Positions 39,221 to 49,658 of a stretch of 64,000 nt of DNA are shown here, piece after piece (position 1 is the stretch's first letter; each line of letters opens with the position of its first letter). Below the pieces are notes generated by a model, which was not told the origin of the DNA, ran no database searches, and saw nothing but the letters and a program-made list of their open reading frames with translations. Origin of the DNA: Quadrisphaera granulorum (GTDB lineage Bacteria; Actinomycetota; Actinomycetes; Actinomycetales; Quadrisphaeraceae); NCBI RefSeq assembly GCF_003149145.1, contig NZ_QGDQ01000001.1:453896-517895 (forward strand), in the 5' to 3' direction. Made by a program: the position numbers and the translations under genes.

Positions 39221-39338
39221 CGGGAGTGGAGCAGATCCACCCGGGCACCCGTGCACTGCGGCGCGAGCCCGGATTCGCGTTGCCTCTCCTCATCGCCTCC
39301 GGTGCACCACCGGAGCACCGGACACCGAGGAGAACGCC

Positions 39339-39488
39339 ATGAGCAGCACCGTCGTCACCAGTGCTGGCACTGTCGCTGGCAGCACCGATGCCTGCGCGGT
39401 AGCCCTCGTGCTGGCCGTGTGGGTGGTCGGGGCCGTCGCGCTCGCGTTGCTCCTCGCCGGGGTCATCGCCTTGCGGGAGCATCGGTAG
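39339..39488 (+). CDS. 49-residue single-span membrane peptide
   Basis: A short gene with ATG at 39339 preceded by GAGGAGAACGCC, a ribosome-binding site nearly identical to that of the DUF4394 gene. The product starts with a Ser/Thr-rich segment (MSSTVVTSAGTVAGSTDA) and then one hydrophobic span (about residues 20–43) ending ALREHR. No family was recognised. It lies 11 bases before thyX and may be co-transcribed with it. The good ribosome-binding site and clean membrane span support a real gene. Confidence 0.55.
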   Translation: MSSTVVTSAGTVAGSTDACAVALVLAVWVVGAVALALLLAGVIALREHR

Positions 39489-39499
39489 GGTCGTCCGAC

Positions 39500-40827
<1,328 letters not shown>

Positions 40828-40834
40828 CGCTGGC

Positions 40835-41527
40835 GTGGGGCTGCGTAGTCGTCCGGAGTCCCTCGCCGTCGCGTCGCTGCTGGCCGCGACGGGCGGGTAC
40901 CTCGACGCGTACACGTACGTCGCGCGCGGTGGGGTGCTGGCGGCGGCGCAGACCGGCAACGTCATCCTGCTGGCCGTCGCCGCGGGGGACGGTGACCTCG
41001 GCCGTGCCCTGGGCCACGTGCCGAGCCTCGTCGCGTTCGTGGCCGGGGTGCTCCTCACCGAGGTGATCGGCGGACCGGGCTGGCGACGGGTGCTGCGGCG
41101 GCCGGTGCGCGTCGTCCTGCTGCTCCAGGTGGCGGTGCTGCTCGCGGTCGGGTTCGTCCCCGCGGCCCCGCCGGGGACGGCGGTGACCTCGGCCGCGTCC
41201 GCCGGTGTGGCTTTCGCCGCCGCGATGCAGCTCAACGTCTTCAGGTCGGTGCGCGGCATGACGTACGCGACCACCTTCGCCTCCGGCAACCTGCGCAGCT
41301 TTGTGGAGCAGACCTACGCCGTGCTGCGGCGTCGCGGAGACCGGGCGCTCGCCGCACGGCAGGCCCGTGACATCAGCGCGGTGCTGGCGGCGTTCGTAGC
41401 GGGTGCCCTCGCGGGGGCAGTCACCACCGACGCGTGGGGTGTGCGGGCGGTGTGGGGCAGCGTCGCGCTGCTGCTCATGGTGCTGGCACTCGTCGTGGTG
41501 GAGACACGGCGCCTCGAGCGGAGCTGA
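40835..41527 (+). CDS. DUF1275 (YoaK-like) membrane protein
   Basis: The 230-residue protein with about six membrane segments shows the DUF1275 hallmarks: ATGGYLDAYTYVARGG, AAQTGNVILLAV, and the FASGNLRSFVEQ stretch near 150. The function of the family is unknown. The GTG lies eight bases after the folA stop, so it is probably in the same transcript. Confidence 0.9.
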   Translation: MGLRSRPESLAVASLLAATGGYLDAYTYVARGGVLAAAQTGNVILLAVAAGDGDLGRALGHVPSLVAFVAGVLLTEVIGGPGWRRVLRRPVRVVLLLQVAVLLAVGFVPAAPPGTAVTSAASAGVAFAAAMQLNVFRSVRGMTYATTFASGNLRSFVEQTYAVLRRRGDRALAARQARDISAVLAAFVAGALAGAVTTDAWGVRAVWGSVALLLMVLALVVVETRRLERS

Positions 41528-41594
41528 CGCCGTCCGCGCCAGGCGCTGACGCGGACTCGCATGATCGTGGCGGGGGTGGGGCCACCGAGGACTG

Positions 41595-42260
41595 TCAGGA
41601 CCGGGAGGCGGTCAGCGTGACGAGCACCTCGACGTCGCCGGTTGACGCGGCGGCGTCGTCGGCGGTGACGCGTCCCGTCAGCCGGTAGGTCCCGGGCACC
41701 GGGTGGACGAGGGTGACCAGCCAGCTCGCCTGGTGCTGCAGGTAGCCCTCGCGGGTCTGCGCCGGCAGCGACGCTCGCCAGGTCTCGAAGTCGACGGCGA
41801 CCAGCCGGCCGCCGTCGACGTCGTCGATCTCGACGGGAGAGGGTGCCTGCTCCAGGGAGCCGGGCACCCAGGCATCGGCGGCGGTGTCGTGCAGGTGCAC
41901 GGTCACCTGGACCACCTTGCAGGCGGAGAGGTCCTGCGCGGCGTAGCCCGCGAGGTCGCGCACGCTCGCGCCCACCGTCGGCCCGTCACCACCGAGGCTG
42001 GCGGCGGTGGATCCCTGGGCGGTCAGCGCCCGCGCGGTGACGGTCACGTCGACCCGTCCCTCGTCGGCGCGCGGTAGACAGCCCGGCACCCCGTACGGTC
42101 CCCGCGCCTCATCGACGCCGGTCCCCGAGTCGATTCCGGAACCGACGAAGGGAACGGCGAGCGCGGCCAGCAGCGTCGCTGCCGCCATGAACGTGACGAC
42201 GAGTACGCCTCGGCGCGAGAGCCGAGGTTGGCCGGCGTCGTCGTCCTGAGCCTTCGGCAC
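41595..42260 (-). CDS. Hypothetical membrane-anchored exported protein
   Basis: The 221-residue protein has a charged N-terminus (RLSRRG), one hydrophobic segment (about 18–40) that could be a signal anchor, and an extracytoplasmic domain with alternating β-like sequence (VDVTVTARALTAQG; WLVTLVHPVPGTYRLTGRV). No family was recognised; the pattern is compatible with an Ig-like or lipoprotein-like fold. The start is GTG at 42260, as no ATG is available. It stands alone, downstream of a hairpin that separates it from the demethylase operon. Confidence 0.7.
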   Translation of the reverse strand: MPKAQDDDAGQPRLSRRGVLVVTFMAAATLLAALAVPFVGSGIDSGTGVDEARGPYGVPGCLPRADEGRVDVTVTARALTAQGSTAASLGGDGPTVGASVRDLAGYAAQDLSACKVVQVTVHLHDTAADAWVPGSLEQAPSPVEIDDVDGGRLVAVDFETWRASLPAQTREGYLQHQASWLVTLVHPVPGTYRLTGRVTADDAAASTGDVEVLVTLTASRS

Positions 42261-42312
42261 CCCGACAGTCTCGCTCGCCTCCCGCTCGCCGATCGCGGCA
42301 CGACCAGGACAA

Positions 42313-42346
42313 GCCGCGGGCGCCGGCCTTCACCGACGCCCGCGGC
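42313..42346. terminator. Hairpin at the end of the demethylase operon
   Basis: A perfect 10-bp stem GCCGCGGGCG (42313–42322 with 42337–42346) with a 14-base loop lies 25 bases beyond the DUF3445 stop on the minus strand. It is a probable terminator. Confidence 0.75.
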
Positions 42347-42370
42347 CTGTGGTCATGGCCGCTCAGGGCG

Positions 42371-43435
42371 TCATCGGCTCTCCTCGGGGGCTAGAGCGGA
42401 GGGTGAAGCGGGGGCAGGTGTGGTGGTGGAGGTGCAGTCGCGCAGCCAGGCGGCCGCGCGTGACCGGTACGCGGCGATGCCCTTGTAGTCGGCCATGTCC
42501 TGGGGAAGCTCGGTGAGCACCGCGGCGGTGCGCTCGCGCCACGCAGGGACGCGGGCGATGTCGGCCAGCGGCAGCAGGTGGGTGCGGATGAGGAACATCA
42601 CCGCGCCCGACTCGGGCAGCCGGAGCAGGTGCTGCACCTCGACCCGCAGGTGCACGAGGTGGCCGAACGCGTCGTCGTCGACGTGCAGCACCATCGCCCG
42701 GTCGGGGCCCCACTCGGGGTAGGTCTCCGTGGCCACGTCGAGCCGGCGTCCCACCGTCAGCGTCCAGTTGGTGCGCCGGTAGACCTGGCCCGGCTGCAGC
42801 CGCAGGATGAACTCGCGTGCTCGCGGGATGACGCCCTCGGCGTGGACCCGGGGGACCGGGCCGTGGATCTCCAGGAACGTCATGCCGAGGTCGAACCCGA
42901 ACGACCAGTCGGCGGCGAACGTGACGACTCCCGCGTCTCCGTACAGCTCTCCGCTGCGCTGGTCGAGCAGGACGACGTCCTCCTGGACCTGCTGGCAGGC
43001 CCACGCCAGCGGCTCCGCAGGCAGGGTCTCGCGGCGGCCGACGACGAAGGTCTGCTCGATGCCGAGAAGGTCGTTGCGCCAGCGGTAGGTCGGACCCTCG
43101 GCGTCCACCACGTCGAGGTGGAAGGCGTCGGGGCGGGCGGAGGCCAGCTCCCGCAGCAGGACCAGCATCGCGTCCCAGCAGGCGACCTCCATGTGCGGCA
43201 GCACGCCGTAACGGGAGGGGTCACGCTCGAGCAGCACGGCCCGCTCGGCGAGCTCGCGGTGGTACTCGGAGTCGACGGTGACGACGGACGCGCCCCACTG
43301 CCCGACCGGCGTGGCCACGGGGGAGCGGGCGGGCTCGACGTTGGTGGAGTACCGGTAGGAATCGTGGGAGAACGGGAAGGGGAAGCCTTCGAGCAGGTCG
43401 GCGGCGGTGCTCGTGGGCAGGCTCAGTGCGGTCAC
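42371..43435 (-). CDS. Heme-dependent oxidative N-demethylase (DUF3445), catalytic subunit
   Basis: The 354-residue DUF3445 protein has the family opening FPFPFSHDSYRYSTNVEP and VVTVDSEYHRELAERAVLL, followed by central DLLGIEQTFVVGRRETLP and RTNWTLTVGRR. In characterised systems this PAS-fold subunit binds heme and demethylates dimethylamine with O2, producing methylamine and formaldehyde. The two upstream genes encode the reductase and a small partner, with GTGA overlap (43432–43435). The substrate here is inferred from the operon and could be another secondary amine. Confidence 0.87.
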   Translation of the reverse strand: MTALSLPTSTAADLLEGFPFPFSHDSYRYSTNVEPARSPVATPVGQWGASVVTVDSEYHRELAERAVLLERDPSRYGVLPHMEVACWDAMLVLLRELASARPDAFHLDVVDAEGPTYRWRNDLLGIEQTFVVGRRETLPAEPLAWACQQVQEDVVLLDQRSGELYGDAGVVTFAADWSFGFDLGMTFLEIHGPVPRVHAEGVIPRAREFILRLQPGQVYRRTNWTLTVGRRLDVATETYPEWGPDRAMVLHVDDDAFGHLVHLRVEVQHLLRLPESGAVMFLIRTHLLPLADIARVPAWRERTAAVLTELPQDMADYKGIAAYRSRAAAWLRDCTSTTTPAPASPSALAPEESR

Positions 43436-44433
43436 AGGTGGACCTCCAGGTCGGCCGCAGCGCCCGAGGTGGGCAGGGCACGGGAGACGCAGGCCATGGC
43501 GCAGCGGCCGGCGCGCTTCTCGTCGTCGTCGAGATAGAGGTCGCGGTGCACGAGGCGCCCGCCCTCGGGAACCGTGACCGACACCCGGCACTCACCGCAC
43601 ACGCCCTGGCGACACAGGTTCGGGACCGCGAGCCCGGCGTCCTCCAGGGCTTCCAGCAGGCTGGTGCCCGCCGGCACCTCCACGGTGCGGCCGGCCACCG
43701 CCACCTGGAACGGTGCGCCCGGGTCGAGGGCCTCGACGCCGAACGACTCGGTGTGCACGCGGCTCGCCGGCCATCCGCTGCGCGCTGCAGCCGCGGTGAC
43801 CAGCTCCATGAAACCCGCCGGACCGCAGCAGTACAGGTGGGTGCCGAACGGCTGGGTGCGCAGCAGGTCGTCCAGGAGAGCGGTGAAGGATTCGCGGTCG
43901 GTGACCGTGGTGACCCGTGCTCCGCGTGCGGCCAGCTCGGCCAGGTCGGCGGCGTGCGCCCCCGCGCCGCTGCGGTGCAGGTGCACCAGCTCCGCGTCAC
44001 GACCCCAGCGCACCGCCGAGCGCAAGTGGGAGACCAGCGGCGTGACACCGATCCCGGCGCCCAGCAGCAGGTGCTTGGCCGCCCGCTGGACCGGAGCGAA
44101 GCCGCTGCGCGGCCCGAGTGCCGTCACGCGGTCTCCGACGGCCAGGTCGTGCACCCAGGCCGACCCGCCGCCCTCACGAGCCCGCAGCACCGAGATCCGG
44201 TAGTCGAGCGGATGGGCGTTCTCGCCGGTGAGCGAGTAGGCGTTGGCCGTCGGCCGGGGGCGAGCAGACCCCGGCGGACCCGCCGGCACCTCGAGCACGA
44301 CATGGCTGCCCGGCGTGAACGGCGGCAGGGGAGCGCCGCCGGCATCGGCCAGCACCAGCGAGCGGATGCCGGGCACGGAGTCATCGAGGGCGACGACGAC
44401 GAGCCGCAGGCGCTCGCGGACGCTGCCGCTCAT
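43432..44433 (-). CDS. PDR-type flavin/2Fe-2S oxidoreductase of the N-demethylase
   Basis: The 333-residue phthalate-dioxygenase-reductase-like protein has flavin-binding RPTANAYSLTG (60–70), NAD(P)H-binding LLGAGIGVTPL (123–133) and YCCGPAGFM (201–209). A C-terminal plant-type ferredoxin has Cys274, Cys279, Cys282 and Cys311 as probable cluster ligands. It would carry electrons from NAD(P)H to the heme subunit. The ATG at 44433 overlaps the DmmA-like gene stop (ATGA). Confidence 0.92.
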   Translation of the reverse strand: MSGSVRERLRLVVVALDDSVPGIRSLVLADAGGAPLPPFTPGSHVVLEVPAGPPGSARPRPTANAYSLTGENAHPLDYRISVLRAREGGGSAWVHDLAVGDRVTALGPRSGFAPVQRAAKHLLLGAGIGVTPLVSHLRSAVRWGRDAELVHLHRSGAGAHAADLAELAARGARVTTVTDRESFTALLDDLLRTQPFGTHLYCCGPAGFMELVTAAAARSGWPASRVHTESFGVEALDPGAPFQVAVAGRTVEVPAGTSLLEALEDAGLAVPNLCRQGVCGECRVSVTVPEGGRLVHRDLYLDDDEKRAGRCAMACVSRALPTSGAAADLEVHL

Positions 44434-44996
44434 GCCCGTGGTTCCGGCCACGACCAGGGCTGCTCCTCCGCATCGGCCATGTACCCGAGGTGGTGGCCGG
44501 TGCGGCGTGAGACGTGGGGGTGCACCACGAGGCGGCGCGAGCAGCCGCTGCACGAGGTCTCGCCCTCCAGGGCGGCCGTCGTCACGGTGGTGGCGGCGCA
44601 GTGGACGCACCAGACGGTGCGCTCGGTGGCATCGACGACGCCGATCACCACCTCGTCGTCTTCGGCGCCCGCTGCCAGCACCGCGGCACGCACGGCGAGG
44701 CAGTCGCGTGCGGTTCCGGTGAGGAGGATCCGGTGCCCGACGAGGGCCCGGTGAAGGTCGGCAGTGAGGACGGCGACGGCGGCCTCGGCCGGGAGCTCGC
44801 GGTGGACCACGGCACCCGCGGGCCGGGCGGCGAGCTGCGCCGTCCAGGCCTCCGCGATGGCCCGGGCCGCGGGCAGGTGCCGCGACCCCGGGTCACCGAT
44901 GACGACGAGCGAGAAGGTCCGACCTCGCTGGTCGAGAGTGCCGACCTCGGGCGCGATGGCCCAGGTGGGCACGCTGGAACTCTCCAGCCGGATCAC
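44430..44996 (-). CDS. Dimethylamine monooxygenase subunit DmmA-like protein
   Basis: The 188-residue protein has a Rossmann-like half (LVVIGDPGSRHL) and a C-terminal zinc-ribbon-like region with Cys130-x2-Cys133 and Cys149-x2-Cys152, ending in HPHVSRRTGHHLGYMADAE. This tail is the recognisable feature of DmmA-family proteins that accompany the heme demethylase and reductase. It is first in the operon. The 141-bp upstream region, shared with the end of the gluconokinase gene, probably holds the promoter; no hexamers were assigned. Confidence 0.8.
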   Translation of the reverse strand: MIRLESSSVPTWAIAPEVGTLDQRGRTFSLVVIGDPGSRHLPAARAIAEAWTAQLAARPAGAVVHRELPAEAAVAVLTADLHRALVGHRILLTGTARDCLAVRAAVLAAGAEDDEVVIGVVDATERTVWCVHCAATTVTTAALEGETSCSGCSRRLVVHPHVSRRTGHHLGYMADAEEQPWSWPEPRA

Positions 44997-45137
44997 CGGG
45001 AGACTCCGATCTGCGGGAAACGCGGTCTGCCCTCATGAAACCCAGGAGGGATTACCGTCGCGTGACCGGATCTTTACTTCGACATTGCTGTGATCAGCGT
45101 CTGCTCGCCGGTGTCGTCCGGGGCTCGGTCGCCCGCC

Positions 45138-46739
45138 TCAGCTCTCCTGGAGCTCCTCGACCTCCACCTCGAACGCCTCGGAACTGGCGGACGGGAGCAG
45201 CGTCTCGAGGTCCCTCAGCTGCCGGTACAACGGCACGAGGGCTCGGTACAGCCCCTCGTGCACGGGGCGCAGGGCGCTGTAGACGGCGACGGTGGCCGGG
45301 TCAGGCTCGACGACCTGGACGACCGCCGGGGCAGGCAGCTCGTCGACGGAGCCCACCAGGCCGATGGCCTGCAGCCCCAGCGCAGCGGCCCCCCACGCGG
45401 ACCCTTCGGCGGCGGACACGCAGGTGACGGTCAGCCCGAGGCAGTCGGCCAGCATCTGCCGCCACAGCGGGCTGGCGGCGAAGCCGCCCGTGGCGTGCAC
45501 GCGCGTGACGGTGTGGCCGCTGGACCTCAGGGCGTCCAGCACCAGGGCCAGCTGCTGGCAGACGCCCTCGAGCACCGCCCGCACGAGGTGCTCGCGCCGG
45601 TGGTGGCTGCGCAGGCCGATGCACGCCCCGGACGGCAGCGAGCTCCAGTGGGGTGCCCGCTCGCTGAAGAGGTACGGCAGCACCACCAGCCCCTCGCAGC
45701 CCGCGGGGGCGCGGGCCGCGAGGTCCGTGACCGCTGACTCGGGGGCATCGCCCAGTTCCGGGGCGATCTCCACCAGGTCTGCGGCGAAGGTGTCCGCGGC
45801 CCACCGCAGGGCGGCTCCGCCGTTGTTGATGGCGCCTCCGATGACCCACCGCCCCGGCAGCAGCGCGTAGCAGAAGGACCGGCCGGCCGGGTCGTACGAC
45901 GGTGCTGCGGTGGTCAGCCGCAGGGCGCCGCTGGTGCCGATCGAGCAGGCGGCCACGCCGGGTTCGAGGGCCCCCACCGCGAGGTTGGAGAGCGGCCCGT
46001 CCCCACCGCCCGCCACGACGGAGACGCCGGGATCGAGGCCGAGGTCGCCGGCGACGTCATCGAGAAGGCGCAACGACGCGTCCGTGGACGGGACCAGCCG
46101 CGGCAGTGCACGCTCCGCGAGACCCGCCGTCTCCAGGGCCAGCGGCGACCACTGCAGGCTGGCCAGGTCCATCAGGCCCGTTCCCGACGCTGTCGAGTGG
46201 TCGATGACCCAGTCCCCGCACCAGCGGTGGAGCAGCAGGTCCTTCACCCCGACCCACCGGTCCACCGCCTCGGCCAGAGAGGGCTGGTTCTCCCGGAACC
46301 AGAGCACCTTGCACAGGGGCGACATCGCGTGCACCGGGGTGCCGGTGAGCTCGTGGAGGCGTCGACCCGTCGGGGTCTCCGACAGAGCCTCCGCCTGGGG
46401 AGCGGACCGGGTGTCCGCCCACGTGATCAGCGGTGTCAGGGGAGCGCCCAGTGCGTCGACCCCGATCAGCGAGTGCATCGCGCTGCTGAAGGAGATGCCG
46501 ACGACGTCGACGGTGCCCAGGCGTCGGGCGCGCCGCACCGCGGCGGCCGTCGCGGTGCGGATGGCAGCCAGCACCACGGCAGGGTCCTGCTCGGCGTAGC
46601 CGGGGGAGGGGACGAGCAGGGGATAGGGCACCGAGGCCGAGGCTACGGCCGCGCCGTCGGGGGTGAACGCGACGGCCTTCGTCGCCGTCGTCCCGATGTC
46701 GATGCCGACGACGGCGGGCGTGCGCTGTGCCGGCTCCAT
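45138..46739 (-). CDS. gntK: Gluconokinase, FGGY family
   Basis: The 533-residue FGGY carbohydrate kinase has the phosphate-binding start VVGIDIGTTATKAVAF, the substrate-region GISFSSAMHSLIGVD with ITWADTRS, and the C-terminal VHATGGFAASPLWRQMLADCLG. The pairing with a GntP permease and a FadR-type regulator points to gluconate as substrate. AAGGAG six bases upstream supports the ATG at 46739; GTG 46772 would add 11 residues. It produces 6-phosphogluconate for the pentose phosphate pathway. Confidence 0.92.
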   Translation of the reverse strand: MEPAQRTPAVVGIDIGTTATKAVAFTPDGAAVASASVPYPLLVPSPGYAEQDPAVVLAAIRTATAAAVRRARRLGTVDVVGISFSSAMHSLIGVDALGAPLTPLITWADTRSAPQAEALSETPTGRRLHELTGTPVHAMSPLCKVLWFRENQPSLAEAVDRWVGVKDLLLHRWCGDWVIDHSTASGTGLMDLASLQWSPLALETAGLAERALPRLVPSTDASLRLLDDVAGDLGLDPGVSVVAGGGDGPLSNLAVGALEPGVAACSIGTSGALRLTTAAPSYDPAGRSFCYALLPGRWVIGGAINNGGAALRWAADTFAADLVEIAPELGDAPESAVTDLAARAPAGCEGLVVLPYLFSERAPHWSSLPSGACIGLRSHHRREHLVRAVLEGVCQQLALVLDALRSSGHTVTRVHATGGFAASPLWRQMLADCLGLTVTCVSAAEGSAWGAAALGLQAIGLVGSVDELPAPAVVQVVEPDPATVAVYSALRPVHEGLYRALVPLYRQLRDLETLLPSASSEAFEVEVEELQES

Positions 46740-46775
46740 CGCGGGCTCCTTCAGTGGCTCCTTCACTGGCACGGA

Positions 46776-48212
46776 TCAGACCACCAGGTCGAGGAGCAGG
46801 ACGCAGACCAGACCGACGACGGACACCACGCACTCCATGAGTGACCACGTCTTGAAGGTCTGCCCGATGGTCATGCCGAAGTACTCCTTGATGAGCCAGA
46901 AGCCCGCGTCGTTGACGTGGCTGAGGAACACCGACCCCGCACCGATGGCGAGCACCATGAGGGCCACCTCGGGGGCGTCGAGCCCGGCGGCGAGCGGAGC
47001 GGCGAGGCCGGCGGCGGTGACCGTGGCGACGGTCGCCGAGCCGGTGGCCAGGCGGATGAAGACCGCCATCACCCATGCGGCGATGAGCGGGGAGACCGGC
47101 GCCCCGGCCATGGCGTTGCCGATGACCTGGCCGACGCCGGAGTCGACGAGTGTCTGCTTGAAGCCGCCGCCCGCACCGACGATGAGCAGGATGCTGGCGA
47201 TCGAGACGAACGAGGAGTCGACGAGGCGGGACAGGGTGGCCCGGTCACGTCCGGTGCCGGTACCGAGGATGACGAGCGCCGCGAGCGCGCTGACCAGCAG
47301 AGCCACGAGCGGGGCGCCGAGCAGGTCGGTGACCGTCCGCAGGAGGGTGTCCTCGCTGCCCGGGACGAGCTCGACGACGGCGCGCAGGAGCATGAGGACG
47401 ACGGGCAGCAGCACCACGGTGACCGCGGCGAGGAAGGACGGGCGCCGTGCGCCGTCCTGGGTGCCCTGCGCTGCGTCCCCCGCTGCTCCGGTGGCGGTGT
47501 GACCGCTGCCGCCGGAGCCGCCGGCTCCGGTGCTGACCAGCAGGGCCGGGGCCTCCAGGGGGACCCAGCGGGCCATGGGACGGGCGAGGATCGGGCCGGC
47601 GATGATCACGGTGGGGATGGCGACCAGCAGGCCCAGGCCGAGGGTCAGGCCCAGGTCGGCCTTGAGGGCGTCGACGGCGATGAGCGGGCCGGGGTGCGGG
47701 GGCACGAGGCCGTGCAGCGCCGACAGGCCCGCGAGAGCCGGGATGCCGAGCAGGATCACCGGGCGACGGGTGCGCCGGGCCACGAGCATCACGACGGGAA
47801 TGAGCAGGACGACGCCCACCTCGAAGAACAGCGGGATGCCGATGACGAAGGCGATCAGTGCCATCGCCCACGGGAGTCGCTCCGAGGGGGTCTTCGCGAT
47901 GACGGTGTCGACGATCGCGTCGGCGCCGCCGCTGTCGATGAGCAGCTTGCCGATGATCGCGCCGAGGGCGATGAGGACGCCGACGCCGCCGATCGTGCTG
48001 CCCAGGCCGGTGCTGAAGCTGGTGAAGGTGTCGGACAGCGGCACGCCGGCCACCACCGCGAGCAGGGCCGAACCCAGCACCAGGGCCAGGAACGGGTGGA
48101 GCTTGAGCCACGTGATCAGGAGGACGATCGCGATGATGCCGACGACGGCTGCGACGATCAGCTGCCCTTCGCCGGCGGTGGTCGATGTCGCGGCGCTCAG
48201 TACAGGCACCAT
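46776..48212 (-). CDS. gntP: Gluconate permease, GntP family
   Basis: The 478-residue polytopic symporter has about 12 hydrophobic segments. GntP landmarks include IGKLLIDSGGADAI, ALHGLVPPHPGPL, IVGAGGGFKQTLVDSGVG and GSVFLSHVNDAGFWLIKEYFG. A flexible Gly/Thr/Ala loop lies near 225–250. It imports gluconate with protons. The gene is divergent from the regulator, with the candidate operator between them. Confidence 0.94.
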   Translation of the reverse strand: MVPVLSAATSTTAGEGQLIVAAVVGIIAIVLLITWLKLHPFLALVLGSALLAVVAGVPLSDTFTSFSTGLGSTIGGVGVLIALGAIIGKLLIDSGGADAIVDTVIAKTPSERLPWAMALIAFVIGIPLFFEVGVVLLIPVVMLVARRTRRPVILLGIPALAGLSALHGLVPPHPGPLIAVDALKADLGLTLGLGLLVAIPTVIIAGPILARPMARWVPLEAPALLVSTGAGGSGGSGHTATGAAGDAAQGTQDGARRPSFLAAVTVVLLPVVLMLLRAVVELVPGSEDTLLRTVTDLLGAPLVALLVSALAALVILGTGTGRDRATLSRLVDSSFVSIASILLIVGAGGGFKQTLVDSGVGQVIGNAMAGAPVSPLIAAWVMAVFIRLATGSATVATVTAAGLAAPLAAGLDAPEVALMVLAIGAGSVFLSHVNDAGFWLIKEYFGMTIGQTFKTWSLMECVVSVVGLVCVLLLDLVV

Positions 48213-48283
48213 GGAGACTCCTTCGTCTGTCCGGGCGGCGTCCGGGTGGGGTGGGCGCGCGCCGTGGTGCCAGAAGTGTGCCC

Positions 48284-48321
48284 ATTGGTGTGACTAATGT
48301 CCAGGCAATGGGATGACCAAT
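48284..48321. promoter_or_regulatory. Candidate operator of the FadR-type gluconate regulator
   Basis: ATTGGTGTGACTAAT (48284–48298) is an imperfect palindrome, and a further ACCAAT lies at 48316–48321. TGGT…ACCA half-sites are typical of GntR/FadR-family operators. It sits in the 125-bp gntP–regulator gap, the expected place for a divergent, autoregulated repressor site. Confidence 0.5.
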
Positions 48322-48337
48322 AGAGAGGAGTCTCGGG

Positions 48338-49039
48338 ATGGCGGTGACGACGATGTCCGCCGAGACCCTTCACGAGGGCGTGCTCGACGTGCTGGGCGCG
48401 GAGATCGCCGGGGGGACGCCTCCGCCCGGGTCGGTGCTCCGGCTCGAAGACCTCGCCGCCCGCTTCGACGTCTCGCGTACGGTCGCGCGAGAGGTGGTGC
48501 GCATCCTGGAGTCGATGTCGATGGTCTCCAGCCGACGCCGGGTGGGGGTCACCATTCGGCCGCTCGCCGAGTGGAACGTGCTCGACCCCCGCGTCATCCG
48601 CTGGCGGTTGGCCGGCACCGGCCGTCGAGCGCAGCTGACCTCGCTCACGGTGCTGCGCGCGGGGGTGGAGCCGGTCGCCGCCAGTGAAGCGGCGCACCGG
48701 GCGTCTGCCGATCAGATCGACCGTCTGCTCGCGCTGGCCCGCGACCTCCTCGAGACCAGCCGCCTCGGAGACCTCGCCTCGTTCCTCGAGGCAGACATCG
48801 CCTTCCACCAGACCGTGCTGGAGGCCAGCGGCAACGAGCTGCTGGCGGCCCTGCACCCCGCCATCGCCGAGGTGCTCGTCGGTCGGACGCAGCACCAGCT
48901 GATGCCCAATCCGCCGCGCGACGTCGCCGTCGACCTCCACCGGCAGGTGGCGGAGGCCATCGCCCGGCGCGACGCCCGAGCCGCCGGCGACGCCATGCGG
49001 AGCATCGTCTCCGAGGTGGGCGGCGCCCTCACCGAGTGA
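48338..49039 (+). CDS. FadR-subfamily GntR transcriptional regulator
   Basis: The 233-residue protein has an N-terminal winged helix (about 10–75, RLEDLAARFDVSRTVAREVVRIL region) and a C-terminal FCD effector domain (about 95–225). FCD metal-ligand residues are suggested by ADIAFHQTVLEASGN and VDLHRQVAEAIARRD. AGAGAGGAG precedes the ATG. The divergent layout with gntP–gntK makes a gluconate-responsive repressor the most likely role; that is inference. Confidence 0.92.
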   Translation: MAVTTMSAETLHEGVLDVLGAEIAGGTPPPGSVLRLEDLAARFDVSRTVAREVVRILESMSMVSSRRRVGVTIRPLAEWNVLDPRVIRWRLAGTGRRAQLTSLTVLRAGVEPVAASEAAHRASADQIDRLLALARDLLETSRLGDLASFLEADIAFHQTVLEASGNELLAALHPAIAEVLVGRTQHQLMPNPPRDVAVDLHRQVAEAIARRDARAAGDAMRSIVSEVGGALTE

Positions 49040-49100
49040 GTGCGCGCCTGTCGTCTTCACCGGACTCTGCCTGTCGCGCCCACATGGGCTGGCTGTGCCA

Positions 49101-49658
49101 TCAGGTGTCGCGGCGCTCGCGAGCGGTCACATAGCTCCGCACCCAGCGCGTGACGCGGCGCTGGACTCCGACTGGAGCCAGCAAGTCGGCGCAGCGGCGC
49201 AGCAGCACTTCGGGGTCGAGTAGTTCAGCGTCCAGCAGCGCGGCGACGAACTCATGATCCTTCTCTCGGGAGGCCACGAGCTTGGATACGGCGAGGTCGT
49301 GAGGATCCAGGCAGTGAGCGCGTCCGGGCTCGCTGGACCGGCTCTGCCAGATCACCACGCGAGCACGCCAGTCGTGCGGGAGGGTTGCCGTGGTCAGGTC
49401 CACGCCTTGGGCGTAGTAGCCATAGGTGGCGTGGAACTGCCCGTCCTCGCCGAGGATGCCGTCGATGAGATCCGACTTGGCGTTGTCGGGGTCGTCCCAG
49501 AAGGTGAAGTCCGCCTCGATGGAGGCGACGGCGGCGTCGGGGAGGTCGTCTTCGTCGTACGAGCCCAGGATCGCCTGGGATCCGATGACGACGATCTCGC
49601 GGTCATTGGCAATCTTGCTGGCGGCGCGGAGCAGGTGTGCGAGGTGCTCGCGACGCAT
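49101..49658 (-). CDS. DUF6036-like nucleotidyltransferase-fold protein (putative toxin partner)
   Basis: The 185-residue protein starts with a helical segment and then VVIGSQAILGSYDED, matching the GSxA part of minimal nucleotidyltransferases; IEADFTFWDD near 48–57 supplies candidate metal-binding Asp residues. Later LDPHDLAVSKLVASREKDHEFV matches the helical region of DUF6036/AbiEii-like proteins. Its ATG overlaps the stop of the helix-turn-helix gene (TGATG). Together they resemble a toxin–antitoxin pair, with this gene as toxin candidate. Activity is unproven. Confidence 0.78.
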   Translation of the reverse strand: MRREHLAHLLRAASKIANDREIVVIGSQAILGSYDEDDLPDAAVASIEADFTFWDDPDNAKSDLIDGILGEDGQFHATYGYYAQGVDLTTATLPHDWRARVVIWQSRSSEPGRAHCLDPHDLAVSKLVASREKDHEFVAALLDAELLDPEVLLRRCADLLAPVGVQRRVTRWVRSYVTARERRDT

